Assembly (NCBI RefSeq): GCF_951793255.1
Contig: NZ_OX636706.1
Span: 1,587,001-1,651,000, forward strand
Origin: Desulfovibrio piger
GTDB lineage: Bacteria > Desulfobacterota > Desulfovibrionia > Desulfovibrionales > Desulfovibrionaceae
DNA length: 64,000 nucleotides
Reading direction: 5' to 3'
This document shows, piece by piece, positions 15,634 through 25,387 of this stretch. The position numbers were made by a program, and so were the translations under genes. How positions within the stretch are numbered: position 1 is the stretch's first letter; every line of letters begins with the position of its first letter. A model generated the notes under the pieces. The model did no database searches. It saw only the letters and a program-made list of their open reading frames with translations, and was not told the origin of the DNA.

Positions 15634-16305
15634 CTAGCTCAGCTGGGAGATCAGGGTCTCCTTGATGGAGTCGATGGTGCCTTCGCCGTTCAGTTCGATG
15701 TACTTGGTCTTGCCTTCGGCGGCCAGGTTCTTGAAGAAGTAGGCCGCGGCCAGGGTGCCGTTCTCGGTGTTGTAGTAGATGTCGTGACGCTTGTTGATGG
15801 CGGCTTCGTCCTGGTCGTCGGAACGGGTGGAGAGCTCACCGCCACAGACGCGGCACTTGTCACCGTTGGGCTTGATGGCGTCGATGAAGATGTTGTTGGG
15901 ATGGTTGTTGTTTTCCTTGCACAGGCGACGGCCCATGATGCGGTTCTTGGCGATCTCGCGGGGCAGCAGGATCTCGATGACGTAGTCCAGTTTCAGACCT
16001 TCGGCCTGCAGGGCTTCCCACAGTTTCTGGGCCTGCACCATGTTGCGGGGGAAGCCGTCCAGCAGCCAGCCGTCCTTGCCCTTGGTCTTCAGGGTCTCCA
16101 GCACCATGGGGATGGTGATGTCGTCGGGCACCAGGTCGCCGCGATCGATGTATTCCTTGGCCCTTTTGCCCAGCTCGGTGCCGCCGCCGATGTGCTCACG
16201 GAAGATGGCGCCGGATTCGATGTGAGCAAGATTGTACTTAGCCTTGACCAGGTTGCCCTGGGTGCCCTTGCCGCTGCCGTTGGGACCAAAGATGAGGATA
16301 TTCAT
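15634..16305 (-). CDS. adk: Adenylate kinase with metal-binding LID
   Basis: 223 residues. Interconverts ATP + AMP and 2 ADP. P-loop GPNGSGKGT at 8-15 and DGFPRN at 83-88. The LID carries Cys129, His135, Cys148 and Cys151 (C-x5-H-x15-C-x2-C), which is residue for residue the spacing reported for the D. gigas enzyme that binds zinc, cobalt or iron there. That is an unusual Cys3His site; most metal-bearing adenylate kinases use four cysteines or Cys3Asp. ATG 16305 follows AAGGAGAAGCGCC. Terminator downstream at 15587-15616. Confidence 0.95.
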   Translation of the reverse strand: MNILIFGPNGSGKGTQGNLVKAKYNLAHIESGAIFREHIGGGTELGKRAKEYIDRGDLVPDDITIPMVLETLKTKGKDGWLLDGFPRNMVQAQKLWEALQAEGLKLDYVIEILLPREIAKNRIMGRRLCKENNNHPNNIFIDAIKPNGDKCRVCGGELSTRSDDQDEAAINKRHDIYYNTENGTLAAAYFFKNLAAEGKTKYIELNGEGTIDSIKETLISQLS

Positions 16306-16475
16306 GGCGCTTCTCCTTATTGAGACGGACCGTTGTTGGGTTTGTGCAAAAAAGAACAGATAGAGCCTGTCTACCCTTTGCAGGCGGTTCTGTCAACGGG
16401 GGCGGGGAAAGTGCAAGGCCTTTTCCGGCAGGGGAAGGCCGGTGGGACCGGAACGAAAAAGGCCGGGACGCGGGA

Positions 16476-19400
16476 TCAGCGGAACAGGTTCCAGGTGCCT
16501 TCCATGACCCCGCCCAGCAGCTCGAAGATGCCGTGGGTCAGGCTGGTGACGGCGTAGAGGATGGCCGTCCCTGCGCTGACCGAGGTCTTGGGATCATGGA
16601 GCTTGCCGGTCACGCGCACGGGGAATTCCTGCATGCGGTCGGTCTTGACGAAAAGGTTGCAGTCCAGGTCTTCGTTGTTGAAGTCGATGCGGCCGCCGCC
16701 GCGCACGCGCATCTCGGCATCCTGATAAAAGATGTTGCTGCTGCGGGCCACACCGCCCTGCATGTTGCCCGAGGCGCTGAGGCGCTGGAAGCGGGTGGGC
16801 TTGCCGCCGGGCCGCCCGGCCTTGTCGCGGTTCTGGTAGCTGCCGTTGATGATGGCCACGCCCCAGGTGCCGAAAAGGGCCGCGGGCATCTGGCCGCTGC
16901 CGGTCAGGTGGGCGCTCATCTCCGATTCCACCGAGGCCAGCCCCCGCACGGCGCGCTTGTCGTTGCGGTCGTTGCTGGCGGCGTCGAGGTTGATGTTCAG
17001 GGCCCTGACCTTGGTGGTGTAGCTCAGGCCCCGGTCGAAGCGGAAGTCGCCCGAGGCACGCAGGCGCGAATTGTAAAAGTTGCCTTCCAGCGCAGGCACG
17101 GAAAGGTGGCCGTCCTTGAGGCTGAAGCGGGTGGTCATCTGCTGCATGCGCAGGCGCATGAAGCGCACCCTGTCCACGCTCAGGCTCCCCTGGGCATCGA
17201 AGGCCTTCATGAAGCGCAGGTCCCAGGGAGCGCCCGGGGCCTTGCTCCGTCCCTTGCTGCGGGCCTGGTCGGGGAACATCTCCGCCAGCAGGCGGTCCAG
17301 ATCGAAGTCCGCGGCATGCAGGCGCAGGTCCAGTTGCGGGGTGCCGCTCCAGTTCACGGCAGCTTCGCCGTCCATCTGCTGCCAGCCCAGGCTGCAGCGC
17401 AGATCCTTGAGGCGCAGGCTGTCCAGGGTACCGGAGGCCGTGCCCTTGAGGCGCAGGCTGTTGAGGGAGGCGGGCAGGGAGGCGGGCGCACTGCCCCGGA
17501 TCTGCCGGAGGCTGTGCTTCAGGTCGCGGGCGGCAAGGTCCACGTTCCCGCCCCAGGTCAGGCCGCTGCGGCCGTTGCTGACGTCCAGATCGCCCTTGAG
17601 CTGCAGGCCCAGCGCCGAGAGCGTGGCCTTTTTCAGCTTCAGCCCGGCAGGGCCCGCACAGCTGAACACGCCGTCGGCATCCAGATCCATGCCCTGGGGC
17701 AGCAGATCCTTTTCAAGGGACGGCAGGTGCAGGCGCAGGGAACCGGGCAGATCCTGCCAGGCCACGAACTCCTTGCCGCCGAACCAGACGAGGCCGTCCA
17801 GCTTCTGGGTCAGGGAAAGATCCTCGCCCTCCAGCGAGGCCGTCCAGCGGCCTTCGAAACCGGCCCGGGCCGGAGTGGGGCGCAGGTCGCGGCGGGCGCT
17901 TTGCAGGTCGAGGCGCAGCGAGAGTTTTTCGAAGGGCAGGCTCTTCTTGCCTCCGGCGGGCAGCAGGCCCTTGCTGCCGTCGGCCGTGACCGTGCCGCGC
18001 ATGCTCTTCAGGAACACGTCCAGGTCGCTGCCCCGGCTGGTGATGGCCGCCTGGGCGGACAGCATGCCGCGCCGTACGGGGATGAGGTCGAAATCCCTGA
18101 CCAGCTTGCTGCCGTGGACCTTGTCCAGGCGCAGGTCGATGTCGAAGGTGGGCATGTCCGAAGGCCCGCCGATGGCGCAGCGGCCCTTGAGGCGGCCTTC
18201 GTAAAAGTCGCCCGTGGCCCGGATCACGGCCGTACCGTTGCCGGCCTTGTCGGGGGTGCCGGGTTCGATGACCACGGCCGCGCCGGTGATGGTCACAGGG
18301 CCGTAATGCACGGTGCGGGCATTGAGGCGGATGTCATAACCGATGTGCAGGTCCGTGGCGGGATCGGGCGGCGGCAGCGGCGTGGAGCGCGAGGCCCGCA
18401 GGCTGGTCAGGGGCCCGTGTGGGAAATAGACCTGCAGGGGCAGGGTGCCCACGGCTTCCGGGATGGCCCGGCCCAGCTTTACTTCCGGGGCGGTCAGGTC
18501 AAGGGCCACCACCGGCTCGGCCCAGCGGGCCACGCCGCCGGAACCGGTAAAGCGCGAGCCCGAGGCATGGGCCACGATATAGGGCACGCGCAGGCCTTCG
18601 GCATCCAGTTCGAATTCCAGAAGACTGTCCGTGATGTTGTCCAGGGCCATCTGCAGGCCCGGGGCCAGATCACGGGCAAAGCCCAGCCAGCGTGTCAGGC
18701 TCAGGCGGTGGGCCTGCAGGCTGCCGTTGAGGACGGGGCCCCGCTGTTTGTCGAGGATCAGGTTGCCGTCGAGGGTGGCGCTGTCTTCGCCCAGTTCCAG
18801 CCGGATGCGTTCCAGGCGCACGGGCGGGCGCGTCCCTCCCGCAGCGGGCAGGTCGGGCTGGGGGGCCACCTGGGGTGCGGGAACTGTCTTTGCAGCGGCG
18901 GCATCAGCGGCCGGTGATTGGGGGGCGGACGGGGCGGGAGCCGTTGCGGGACCTTTCTTTCCGGCTGCGGCCAGCTCCTGCGGATCGGGCAGGAAGACCT
19001 CGCGCAGCATGCGCCGTACCGAGGCCTGCGGCGCGTTCCTGTCCTGCAGCAGGCGGCCGGACACGGCAAAGGGAATGGGCTCGTCGTCCTGCATCAGGTC
19101 GCCCTGGATGTCATGATCCAGCTGCCAGCCCGCGGCCGTGGCCGTGAAATCGAGGTTCATGCGTACGCGGGGCAGGTGGGGCGGCAGATGCAGCAGGGTA
19201 CGCAGGCGCAGGCGGGGCGTATCGCTCAAAAAACGGAGCGGACGGCTGCGGCCTTCCACGAGCAGGTTTTCCAGGTCGAGCACGGGGATCTCTTCCCCGG
19301 CGGCCAGGTTGCGGATCAGACCTGCCTGCAGCTTGCCGCGCACGTCCTGAAGACCGCGCAGATGCAGTACGCAGGAAAGGTTGCCCGCGCGCAGGGAAGA

Positions 19401-19910
19401 AGCGTCCTGGGCCTGGAAGGAGAAATTGCCCTGGTCTATCTCTATCTGGAGGGTACCGGGCAGCAGGCCGTCCAGCCGGGCCAGCCCTCCCGTATCGCCG
19501 CTGCCGCCCCCGGCGGCGGAGCCCAGCTTGCGCAGGTCCAGCGTGGGCAGCGGCAGGCTGCCGGAGAGCACGGGATTCTGCAGGGCCACGTATTCCAGTT
19601 CCAGCCGTCCCTGCAGCAGGGCGGTCAGGCGGGGGCGCAGGCGGGCCGTGCGGACGGAGATGTCCAGCTCTTTGATGCGGATGCGCACGTCATCGGCCTG
19701 GACGGCCGGAGGCAGCCAGGAAAGGCCGATGGACCTGACATGCAGGTGGAGGCCCGTACGCTGGGTGAAGTCTTCCAGCAGGGCATGGGTGATGGCGACG
19801 GAATTGTGCTGCACATAGACCATGGCCGCGCCGGCCAGCAACAGGATGCCCAGCAGCAGGGCTGCCAGACAGCGGAGGAAAAGACGCAGGCGGCGGGATG
19901 GTTCGGGCAT
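16476..19910 (-). CDS. AsmA-family inner-membrane-anchored protein
   Basis: 1,144 residues. Residues about 12-32 form one transmembrane segment (LAALLLGILLLAGAAMVYV); the remainder is periplasmic, rich in short beta-strand patterns with alternating hydrophobics. A proline/alanine-rich linker lies near residues 305-350. The C-terminal third (VESEMSAHLTGSGQMPAALFGTWGVAIING, split by motif) resembles the AsmA/DUF3971-type C-terminal domain seen in YhdP, TamB and related bridge-like lipid transporters. Probable role is lipid movement or envelope assembly between membranes; the exact cargo is unknown. Monocistronic, ATG 19910. Confidence 0.8.
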   Translation of the reverse strand: MPEPSRRLRLFLRCLAALLLGILLLAGAAMVYVQHNSVAITHALLEDFTQRTGLHLHVRSIGLSWLPPAVQADDVRIRIKELDISVRTARLRPRLTALLQGRLELEYVALQNPVLSGSLPLPTLDLRKLGSAAGGGSGDTGGLARLDGLLPGTLQIEIDQGNFSFQAQDASSLRAGNLSCVLHLRGLQDVRGKLQAGLIRNLAAGEEIPVLDLENLLVEGRSRPLRFLSDTPRLRLRTLLHLPPHLPRVRMNLDFTATAAGWQLDHDIQGDLMQDDEPIPFAVSGRLLQDRNAPQASVRRMLREVFLPDPQELAAAGKKGPATAPAPSAPQSPAADAAAAKTVPAPQVAPQPDLPAAGGTRPPVRLERIRLELGEDSATLDGNLILDKQRGPVLNGSLQAHRLSLTRWLGFARDLAPGLQMALDNITDSLLEFELDAEGLRVPYIVAHASGSRFTGSGGVARWAEPVVALDLTAPEVKLGRAIPEAVGTLPLQVYFPHGPLTSLRASRSTPLPPPDPATDLHIGYDIRLNARTVHYGPVTITGAAVVIEPGTPDKAGNGTAVIRATGDFYEGRLKGRCAIGGPSDMPTFDIDLRLDKVHGSKLVRDFDLIPVRRGMLSAQAAITSRGSDLDVFLKSMRGTVTADGSKGLLPAGGKKSLPFEKLSLRLDLQSARRDLRPTPARAGFEGRWTASLEGEDLSLTQKLDGLVWFGGKEFVAWQDLPGSLRLHLPSLEKDLLPQGMDLDADGVFSCAGPAGLKLKKATLSALGLQLKGDLDVSNGRSGLTWGGNVDLAARDLKHSLRQIRGSAPASLPASLNSLRLKGTASGTLDSLRLKDLRCSLGWQQMDGEAAVNWSGTPQLDLRLHAADFDLDRLLAEMFPDQARSKGRSKAPGAPWDLRFMKAFDAQGSLSVDRVRFMRLRMQQMTTRFSLKDGHLSVPALEGNFYNSRLRASGDFRFDRGLSYTTKVRALNINLDAASNDRNDKRAVRGLASVESEMSAHLTGSGQMPAALFGTWGVAIINGSYQNRDKAGRPGGKPTRFQRLSASGNMQGGVARSSNIFYQDAEMRVRGGGRIDFNNEDLDCNLFVKTDRMQEFPVRVTGKLHDPKTSVSAGTAILYAVTSLTHGIFELLGGVMEGTWNLFR

Positions 19911-20042
19911 GGCAGGAAGGCTGCTTGACGATGAAAAGGGGCAAGGCTAGGTTGACGAAGCGCTGTCGCGGCGTGCGCGGAAGGCACGACAAAAGCCCCG
20001 CCGGAGGGAAAAGCCCGCTTCCGGGCAAAAAACGGAACAGCC

Positions 20043-20369
20043 CTAGCGGCTGCTGTCCATGTGCAGGTCCAGGCCCGGGTCCACCACCGGCGTGCGGGGC
20101 GCGGCCTTCTTGGCCGCAGGCGCATCAAAGCTCAGATGCAGCAGGGGATCCTGTGCGGCAGGCGTGGCCTGCACGGCCGTTTCGGCCAGTTTGGGGGCAG
20201 GGCATCCCAGGGCATCCAGGCGGGCTTCCATGGCGCGCAGCAGCACGCGCATCTGGGCGTGTTCGTCACGCAGGGCGCGGTTCAGGCGTTCCTGGCTGCG
20301 CAGCATGTAGAATTGTACGGCAAGCATGCCGAGAAAACAAAGAAAAATAAAGAGCATCAGGGAAAACAT
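20043..20369 (-). CDS. Small membrane-anchored hypothetical protein, 108 residues
   Basis: Residues about 2-22 form a transmembrane segment (FSLMLFIFLCFLGMLAVQF); residues 24-55 look like a coiled coil (RSQERLNRALRDEHAQMRVLLRAM); the C-terminus is Ala/Pro-rich and disordered. Topology suggests a cytoplasmic or periplasmic coiled-coil protein tethered to the membrane. Divergent from the radical SAM gene, with 113 bases between them. No known family recognised. Confidence 0.65.
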   Translation of the reverse strand: MFSLMLFIFLCFLGMLAVQFYMLRSQERLNRALRDEHAQMRVLLRAMEARLDALGCPAPKLAETAVQATPAAQDPLLHLSFDAPAAKKAAPRTPVVDPGLDLHMDSSR

Positions 20370-20482
20370 GGGGCGGCCTCGCGGATATTCTGGCGGCCGT
20401 CGTGCCCATGTTTCCGGGGCTGGCCGCAGCTCCGCTTATATACATTCGGACGCGGCAGGGCAAGATGCCGCAAGGAAGGAAA

Positions 20483-21880
20483 ATGGCAACAGCAAAGATC
20501 GAACCGCATATGGTCATGGCCGATGCCCAGGGCAACATCTATGATGATCCCGACCTGCTCATGGTCTGCCGCCGCGGCGAGGAATGGGGCACGCCCCGTC
20601 CTGACGAACTCATGCCCCTGCCCGAGGAGAGCGAGCTCTTCCTCCTGCCCGGACGCCGGGCCGTGGGCCTGAACCCCGAGACCGGCGAGATAGAGTGCAC
20701 CGAGGATCTGGCCGTGGCCGCCTTTGCCGCACCGGCCCATACGCTCTCCGCCCATCCGGCCTACACCAGCGATGCCGACGCCCCCCTGCTGCCCCTGTTC
20801 GCCTATGGCGCCGTGGGCTTCGCCAAGGGGCGCTTCTACATCTGTGCCCGCAAGGTGGATGCCGACCAGCGTCAGGAGTTCCGCCACATCCCGCGTTCCC
20901 GCATCGAAAAGAACGTGCGGGCCCTGCTGCGCCAGTTCCCCAAGAACCGTCTGGTGGGCCACATCCTCGAAGACTGCGTCATGAAGTACGACTGCCCGGC
21001 GGCTCGCAACTTTGCCCTGGGCCGCTTCGAGGCGCCCCTGCCCAGCTCGCGCACCTGCAATGCCCGCTGTGTGGGCTGTATCTCCGAGCAGGACAAGGAT
21101 TCGCCCATCAACGTGACGCCCCAGTGCCGCCTGACCTTCACCCCCACCCCCGAGGAACTGGTGGAAGTCATGAGCTTCCATGCCGGCCGCGAGACGAAGA
21201 CGCCCATCTATTCCTTCGGGCAGGGCTGTGAGGGCGATCCCCTCATGAATCCCGACCTGCTGGTGGAAAGCGTGCGCCTGTTCCGCAGCCGGGGCGGTGT
21301 GGGCACGGTCAACTGCAATACCAACGCCTCCCGCACCGAGGCCGTGGAGCGTCTGGCCCAGGCGGGCCTCTCCAGCATCCGCGTCAGCCTCAACAGCGCC
21401 CGGCCCGAAGTCTACGAGCGCTACTACCGCCCCCACGGCTACAGCTTCGACGACGTGCGCCGCTCCATCGCCGTGGCCCGGAAGAACGGTCTCTGGGTCT
21501 CGCTGAACCTGCTCTTCTTCCCCGGTGTCACCGACAGCGAAGGCGAGCTGGAAGCCCTGGCCCGTCTGGTGGGCGAGGACGGCGTGAGCATGATCCAGTG
21601 GCGTAACCTCAACATCGACCCCGAATGGTATCTGGGCCTCATGCGCGGCATCGACCACGGCCCCATCATGGGCCTCAGCCTGTTCATGAAGCGTCTGAAA
21701 AAGCTCTGCCCCTGGCTGCGCTTCGGCTACTTCAACCCCTATGTGGGCGAGAAGGCCGAGCTTACGGCGCCCCTGCCCGGGCAGTGGCAGATGCCTGATC
21801 TTTCCGTGGCCGACGCCCCCCTGGCCGGGCCCGCTTCGGAAGATGCCGCCGGGGAGGCGGACGCGGAAGCTGGAGCATAG
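20483..21880 (+). CDS. Radical SAM protein with long N-terminal extension
   Basis: 465 residues, start ATG 20483 after AAGGAAGGA. The cluster motif is CNARCVGC (CxxxCxxC) near residue 193, preceded by an extension of about 190 residues that contains EYG-type short motifs but no domain I can name. Downstream are the usual radical SAM strands (TPIYSFGQGCEGDPLMNPDLL, VGTVNCNTNASRTE). There is no obvious SPASM cysteine cluster at the C-terminus, which is Ala/Glu-rich. The fold is secure; the substrate is not. Not adjacent to a partner gene: a long gap and then flavodoxin follow. Confidence 0.82.
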   Translation: MATAKIEPHMVMADAQGNIYDDPDLLMVCRRGEEWGTPRPDELMPLPEESELFLLPGRRAVGLNPETGEIECTEDLAVAAFAAPAHTLSAHPAYTSDADAPLLPLFAYGAVGFAKGRFYICARKVDADQRQEFRHIPRSRIEKNVRALLRQFPKNRLVGHILEDCVMKYDCPAARNFALGRFEAPLPSSRTCNARCVGCISEQDKDSPINVTPQCRLTFTPTPEELVEVMSFHAGRETKTPIYSFGQGCEGDPLMNPDLLVESVRLFRSRGGVGTVNCNTNASRTEAVERLAQAGLSSIRVSLNSARPEVYERYYRPHGYSFDDVRRSIAVARKNGLWVSLNLLFFPGVTDSEGELEALARLVGEDGVSMIQWRNLNIDPEWYLGLMRGIDHGPIMGLSLFMKRLKKLCPWLRFGYFNPYVGEKAELTAPLPGQWQMPDLSVADAPLAGPASEDAAGEADAEAGA

Positions 21881-21907
21881 TTTTTGGCGGAGGAGGCCGG
21901 GTATTTT

Positions 21908-21951
21908 CCGGGGGAGGAGGGCGCTTTTGAAAAAGCGTCTCCCTCCCCCGG
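21908..21951. terminator. Long hairpin after the radical SAM gene
   Basis: Arms of about 21 bases (21908-21928 and 21931-21951, CCGGGGGAGGAGGGCGCTTTT against AAAAGCG...CCCCCGG) with a few mismatches. There is no clear T run after it, so it may act as a terminator, an RNA-stability element or a dispersed repeat. Confidence 0.45.
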
Positions 21952-22341
21952 GCCCCCTCTCCCGTAAAACTTTTGCTCCGGTGCGGATGGCAGGTCCCCG
22001 TCTTCGGCTTGCGGGGAACGATTTCGTTTCGTCATCGGGAAAGGGGAGAGCGCGAGCGTCTCCCGTGCCTAAAAGAAAGGACGCTGCCCGGAGTAACGGC
22101 AAGGCGGCTTCCGGAGCATGGCATCGTCAGGAACGGCGCAGGGGCGGACGGTGCAGCACGCGGGCGGGAGGCTCATCCGTGAGGCGACGGAGGCGCGGAT
22201 CCCGGGTGAACGGACAGGCTCAGGGCAGGTACGGATAACGGGCGGATATTCCAGCCTGTTTCCCGGGCGGGATGTTTTTGATGGGAAAAAGGATGTTTTT
22301 AGCCGGAGATAAATATTTTTCGTCGGGAAACGGTCTTTTGC

Positions 22342-22880
<539 letters not shown>

Positions 22881-22924
22881 CCGCAAAGGGACCCCGGCCT
22901 TCGCCGGGGCGCGTCCTGTGCCTT

Positions 22925-22958
22925 GCGCGGAGTCTGGCCATGGACTCCGCGCTTCTTT
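22925..22958 (+). terminator. Intrinsic terminator after flavodoxin
   Basis: GCGCGGAGTC pairs with GACTCCGCGC, then TTCTTTT. Confidence 0.8.
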
Positions 22959-23060
22959 TATGTCCTGTCCCGCCTTCAAGAGGCCTTGTGCATCCCGGGC
23001 CTTGCCAGCCGCAGGCAAACATCGTAGCGTGCCGCCATCATCTTTGTTGTGGAGGTCTGT

Positions 23061-24053
23061 ATGGCGATCCTTGTTTGCGGCGGTGCGGGCTATATCGGTT
23101 CCCACGCGGTCCATGCCCTGGCAGCGGCCGGTCAGGAGGTCGTGGTGGTGGACAATCTCCAGACGGGCCATGCCGCCGCCGTGGCGGGCAAGGCTGCCTT
23201 CGTGCAGGGCGACATCCGCGATGCCGCCTGTCTGGACGGCATCTTCCGCCGTTTCCGCATCGACGGCGTCATGCACTTCGCCGCCGATTCGCAGGTGGGC
23301 GAGAGCATGGTCGATCCCCTCAAGTACTTCAACAATAATGTGGGCGGGATGCAGAGCCTGCTGGAAGCCATGGTCCGTCATGGCGTGGGCCGCATCGTGT
23401 TCTCGTCCTCGGCGGCGGTCTACGGCGAGCCCGACAGCGTGCCCATCAGCGAGGATGCCCCCACCCGGCCCACCAATCCTTACGGGCACAGCAAACTGAT
23501 GATGGAGGCCATGATGCGCTGGGTCTCGGTGGCCCACGGCATCCGCTATGTCTCCCTGCGTTATTTCAATGTGGCCGGGGCTCTGGCCGACGGCAGCATC
23601 GGCGAGGACCACAGCCCCGAGAGCCATCTCATCCCCCTGGTCCTGCAAGTGCCGCTGGGCCGGCGGCCGCATATCACCATCTTCGGTGATGATTACGCTA
23701 CGCCCGACGGGACCTGCATCCGCGACTACATCGCCGTCACCGACCTGGTGGACGCCCATATGAGGGCCCTGGACCATCTGCAGCGCGGCGGTGATGACCT
23801 CATCTGCAACCTGGGCAACGGGCAGGGCTTTTCCGTGCGCGAGATCGTGGACTGCGCCCGCAAGGCGACCGGTCACGAGATCCCCGTGGTCATGGGGCAG
23901 CGGCGCGCGGGCGATCCGGCCCGTCTGGTGGCTTCCGCCCGCAAGGCGCAGCAGGTGCTGGGCTGGCAGCCGCAGCTGGGTGTGGAGGCCATCATCGAAT
24001 CGGCCTGGCGCTGGCACCGGGAACATCCGCACGGTTACGGCGAACGGCAGTAA
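23061..24053 (+). CDS. galE: UDP-glucose 4-epimerase
   Basis: 330 residues. Extended short-chain dehydrogenase: NAD loop GGAGYIGSH at 7-15, catalytic serine in SSSAAVYG and Tyr/Lys in NPYGHSK. Interconverts UDP-glucose and UDP-galactose for surface sugars. The start ATG 23061 has GGAGG five bases upstream; a GTG four codons earlier overlaps that ribosome site and is rejected. Monocistronic with a terminator at 24162-24187. Confidence 0.92.
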   Translation: MAILVCGGAGYIGSHAVHALAAAGQEVVVVDNLQTGHAAAVAGKAAFVQGDIRDAACLDGIFRRFRIDGVMHFAADSQVGESMVDPLKYFNNNVGGMQSLLEAMVRHGVGRIVFSSSAAVYGEPDSVPISEDAPTRPTNPYGHSKLMMEAMMRWVSVAHGIRYVSLRYFNVAGALADGSIGEDHSPESHLIPLVLQVPLGRRPHITIFGDDYATPDGTCIRDYIAVTDLVDAHMRALDHLQRGGDDLICNLGNGQGFSVREIVDCARKATGHEIPVVMGQRRAGDPARLVASARKAQQVLGWQPQLGVEAIIESAWRWHREHPHGYGERQ

Positions 24054-24161
24054 GACGGCATCCTGGCGGGGCGTCCGCCATGCGCCGTTCCTGTGGCGGA
24101 GGAACCGTGCAAAGGACGGTAGTGGCAGGCTGGCCTGCCAGAAAAGACAACGTTTGATCCG

Positions 24162-24187
24162 GGGAGGCATGAGCCTCCCTTTTTTTA
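24162..24187 (+). terminator. Intrinsic terminator after galE
   Basis: GGGAGGC-ATGA-GCCTCCC followed by seven or more Ts. Confidence 0.85.
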
Positions 24188-24202
24188 TGGCCTCGCGCGG
24201 GC

Positions 24203-24231
24203 TTGCTTTTCTTTTGAGGCGCCGCTATCTT
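24203..24231 (+). promoter_or_regulatory. Predicted promoter of msrBA
   Basis: TTGCTT (24203-24208), 17 bases, TATCTT (24226-24231); start near 24238, leader about 25 bases. Confidence 0.5.
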
Positions 24232-24263
24232 AATATTGATAACTTATACTGACAGGAGGTGCC

Positions 24264-25349
24264 ATGTACGGCTATCCCTGCGCGCGACGCGCCTTTTCCT
24301 TTTTCATCCTGATGCTGGTCCTGGTCCTTTCCGGGACCGGTGCCGCGGCTGCGGAACTTTCCCGCCCCACCTTTGACCCCTTACGGGAGAAAGCCCCCAT
24401 GAATAATGACGGATTCCGGATCATTGCCCGCGGTGATGCCGCGGTGCCGCCCCTGACGCCCCGCGAGGCGGACATCATCCTCCGCAAGGCCACGGAAGCC
24501 CCGTGGTCCGGTGAGTACGAAAAGAACACGGCCGCCGGGACCTACCTGTGCCGCCAGTGCGGCGTGGCCCTGTACCGTTCTTCGGACAAGTTCGATTCCG
24601 GGTGCGGCTGGCCCGCCTTCGACGATGCCCTGCCGGGCATGGTGCGCCGCCAGCCCGATGCCGACGGCCACCGGGTGGAGATCGTCTGCGAGCACTGCGG
24701 CGCCCACCTGGGGCATGTTTTTGAGGGCGAAGGCCTGACGGCCAAGAACACCCGCCATTGCGTCAACTCCCTGTCCATGCGCTTCGCCCCTGCGGGCAGC
24801 GAAAAGGAAAAGCTGGGCCTGGCCCTGTACGAGCAGGTGCGCAACACCCAGGTGGCCGTGCTGGCGGGCGGCTGCTTCTGGGGCGTGGAAGATGCCCTGA
24901 GCAAGCTCCCCGGTGTGGTGGACGTGCGGTCCGGCTACACGGGCGGCCATACCGACCGGCCTTCCTATGAGGATGTCTGCCGGGGCGATACCGGCCATGC
25001 CGAAGCCGTGCTGGTGCGCTTCGATCCCAAAAAGATCAGCTATGAGGCCATCGTACGCCGCTTTTTCGAAGTCCACGATCCCACCCAGCTGGACAGGCAG
25101 GGCCCGGACGTCGGCAGCCAGTACCGTTCCGCCATCTTCTGGCTGGACGAGTCCCAGAAACGGACGGCCCAGAAGCTCATGGATGAGCTGCGCGGTCTGG
25201 GCTATGACGTGGTGACCCGTCTGGAAAAGGCCGGGGCCTTCTACGAGGCCGAGGCCTACCATCAGGATTTTGCCCGCCGCACGGGCCGGGGCGGCTGCCA
25301 TCTGGCCGTGCCCCGCTTCGAGCGCCGTGCTGACGGCAGCCCGCGCTAG
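24264..25349 (+). CDS. msrBA: Exported MsrB-MsrA methionine sulfoxide reductase fusion
   Basis: 361 residues; strong ribosome site (ACAGGAGGTGCC). Residues about 8-30 are a signal peptide, so the enzyme works in the periplasm. The first domain is MsrB: zinc cysteines 96, 99, 142, 145 and catalytic Cys166 in RHCVNSL. The second domain is MsrA: catalytic Cys204 in GGCFWG, with a C-terminal GGCHL cysteine for resolving. It reduces both stereoisomers of methionine sulfoxide. Domain order B then A is the reverse of the Neisseria PilB order (A then B). No thioredoxin-like reductant domain is attached, so electrons must come from a separate exported carrier. Confidence 0.92.
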   Translation: MYGYPCARRAFSFFILMLVLVLSGTGAAAAELSRPTFDPLREKAPMNNDGFRIIARGDAAVPPLTPREADIILRKATEAPWSGEYEKNTAAGTYLCRQCGVALYRSSDKFDSGCGWPAFDDALPGMVRRQPDADGHRVEIVCEHCGAHLGHVFEGEGLTAKNTRHCVNSLSMRFAPAGSEKEKLGLALYEQVRNTQVAVLAGGCFWGVEDALSKLPGVVDVRSGYTGGHTDRPSYEDVCRGDTGHAEAVLVRFDPKKISYEAIVRRFFEVHDPTQLDRQGPDVGSQYRSAIFWLDESQKRTAQKLMDELRGLGYDVVTRLEKAGAFYEAEAYHQDFARRTGRGGCHLAVPRFERRADGSPR

Positions 25350-25387
25350 GGAACTGGCCGCATACCCATAAAAATAAGAGAGTATTG

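Noticed and set aside
16320..18917. Antisense open frame opposite the AsmA gene
   Set aside because: Same GC-driven artefact: repetitive composition, no family resemblance, while the minus strand gives a clear AsmA-like protein.
21900..22330. Small genes in the flavodoxin upstream gap
   Set aside because: Short Arg/Gly-rich frames on both strands, without ribosome sites or conserved features.
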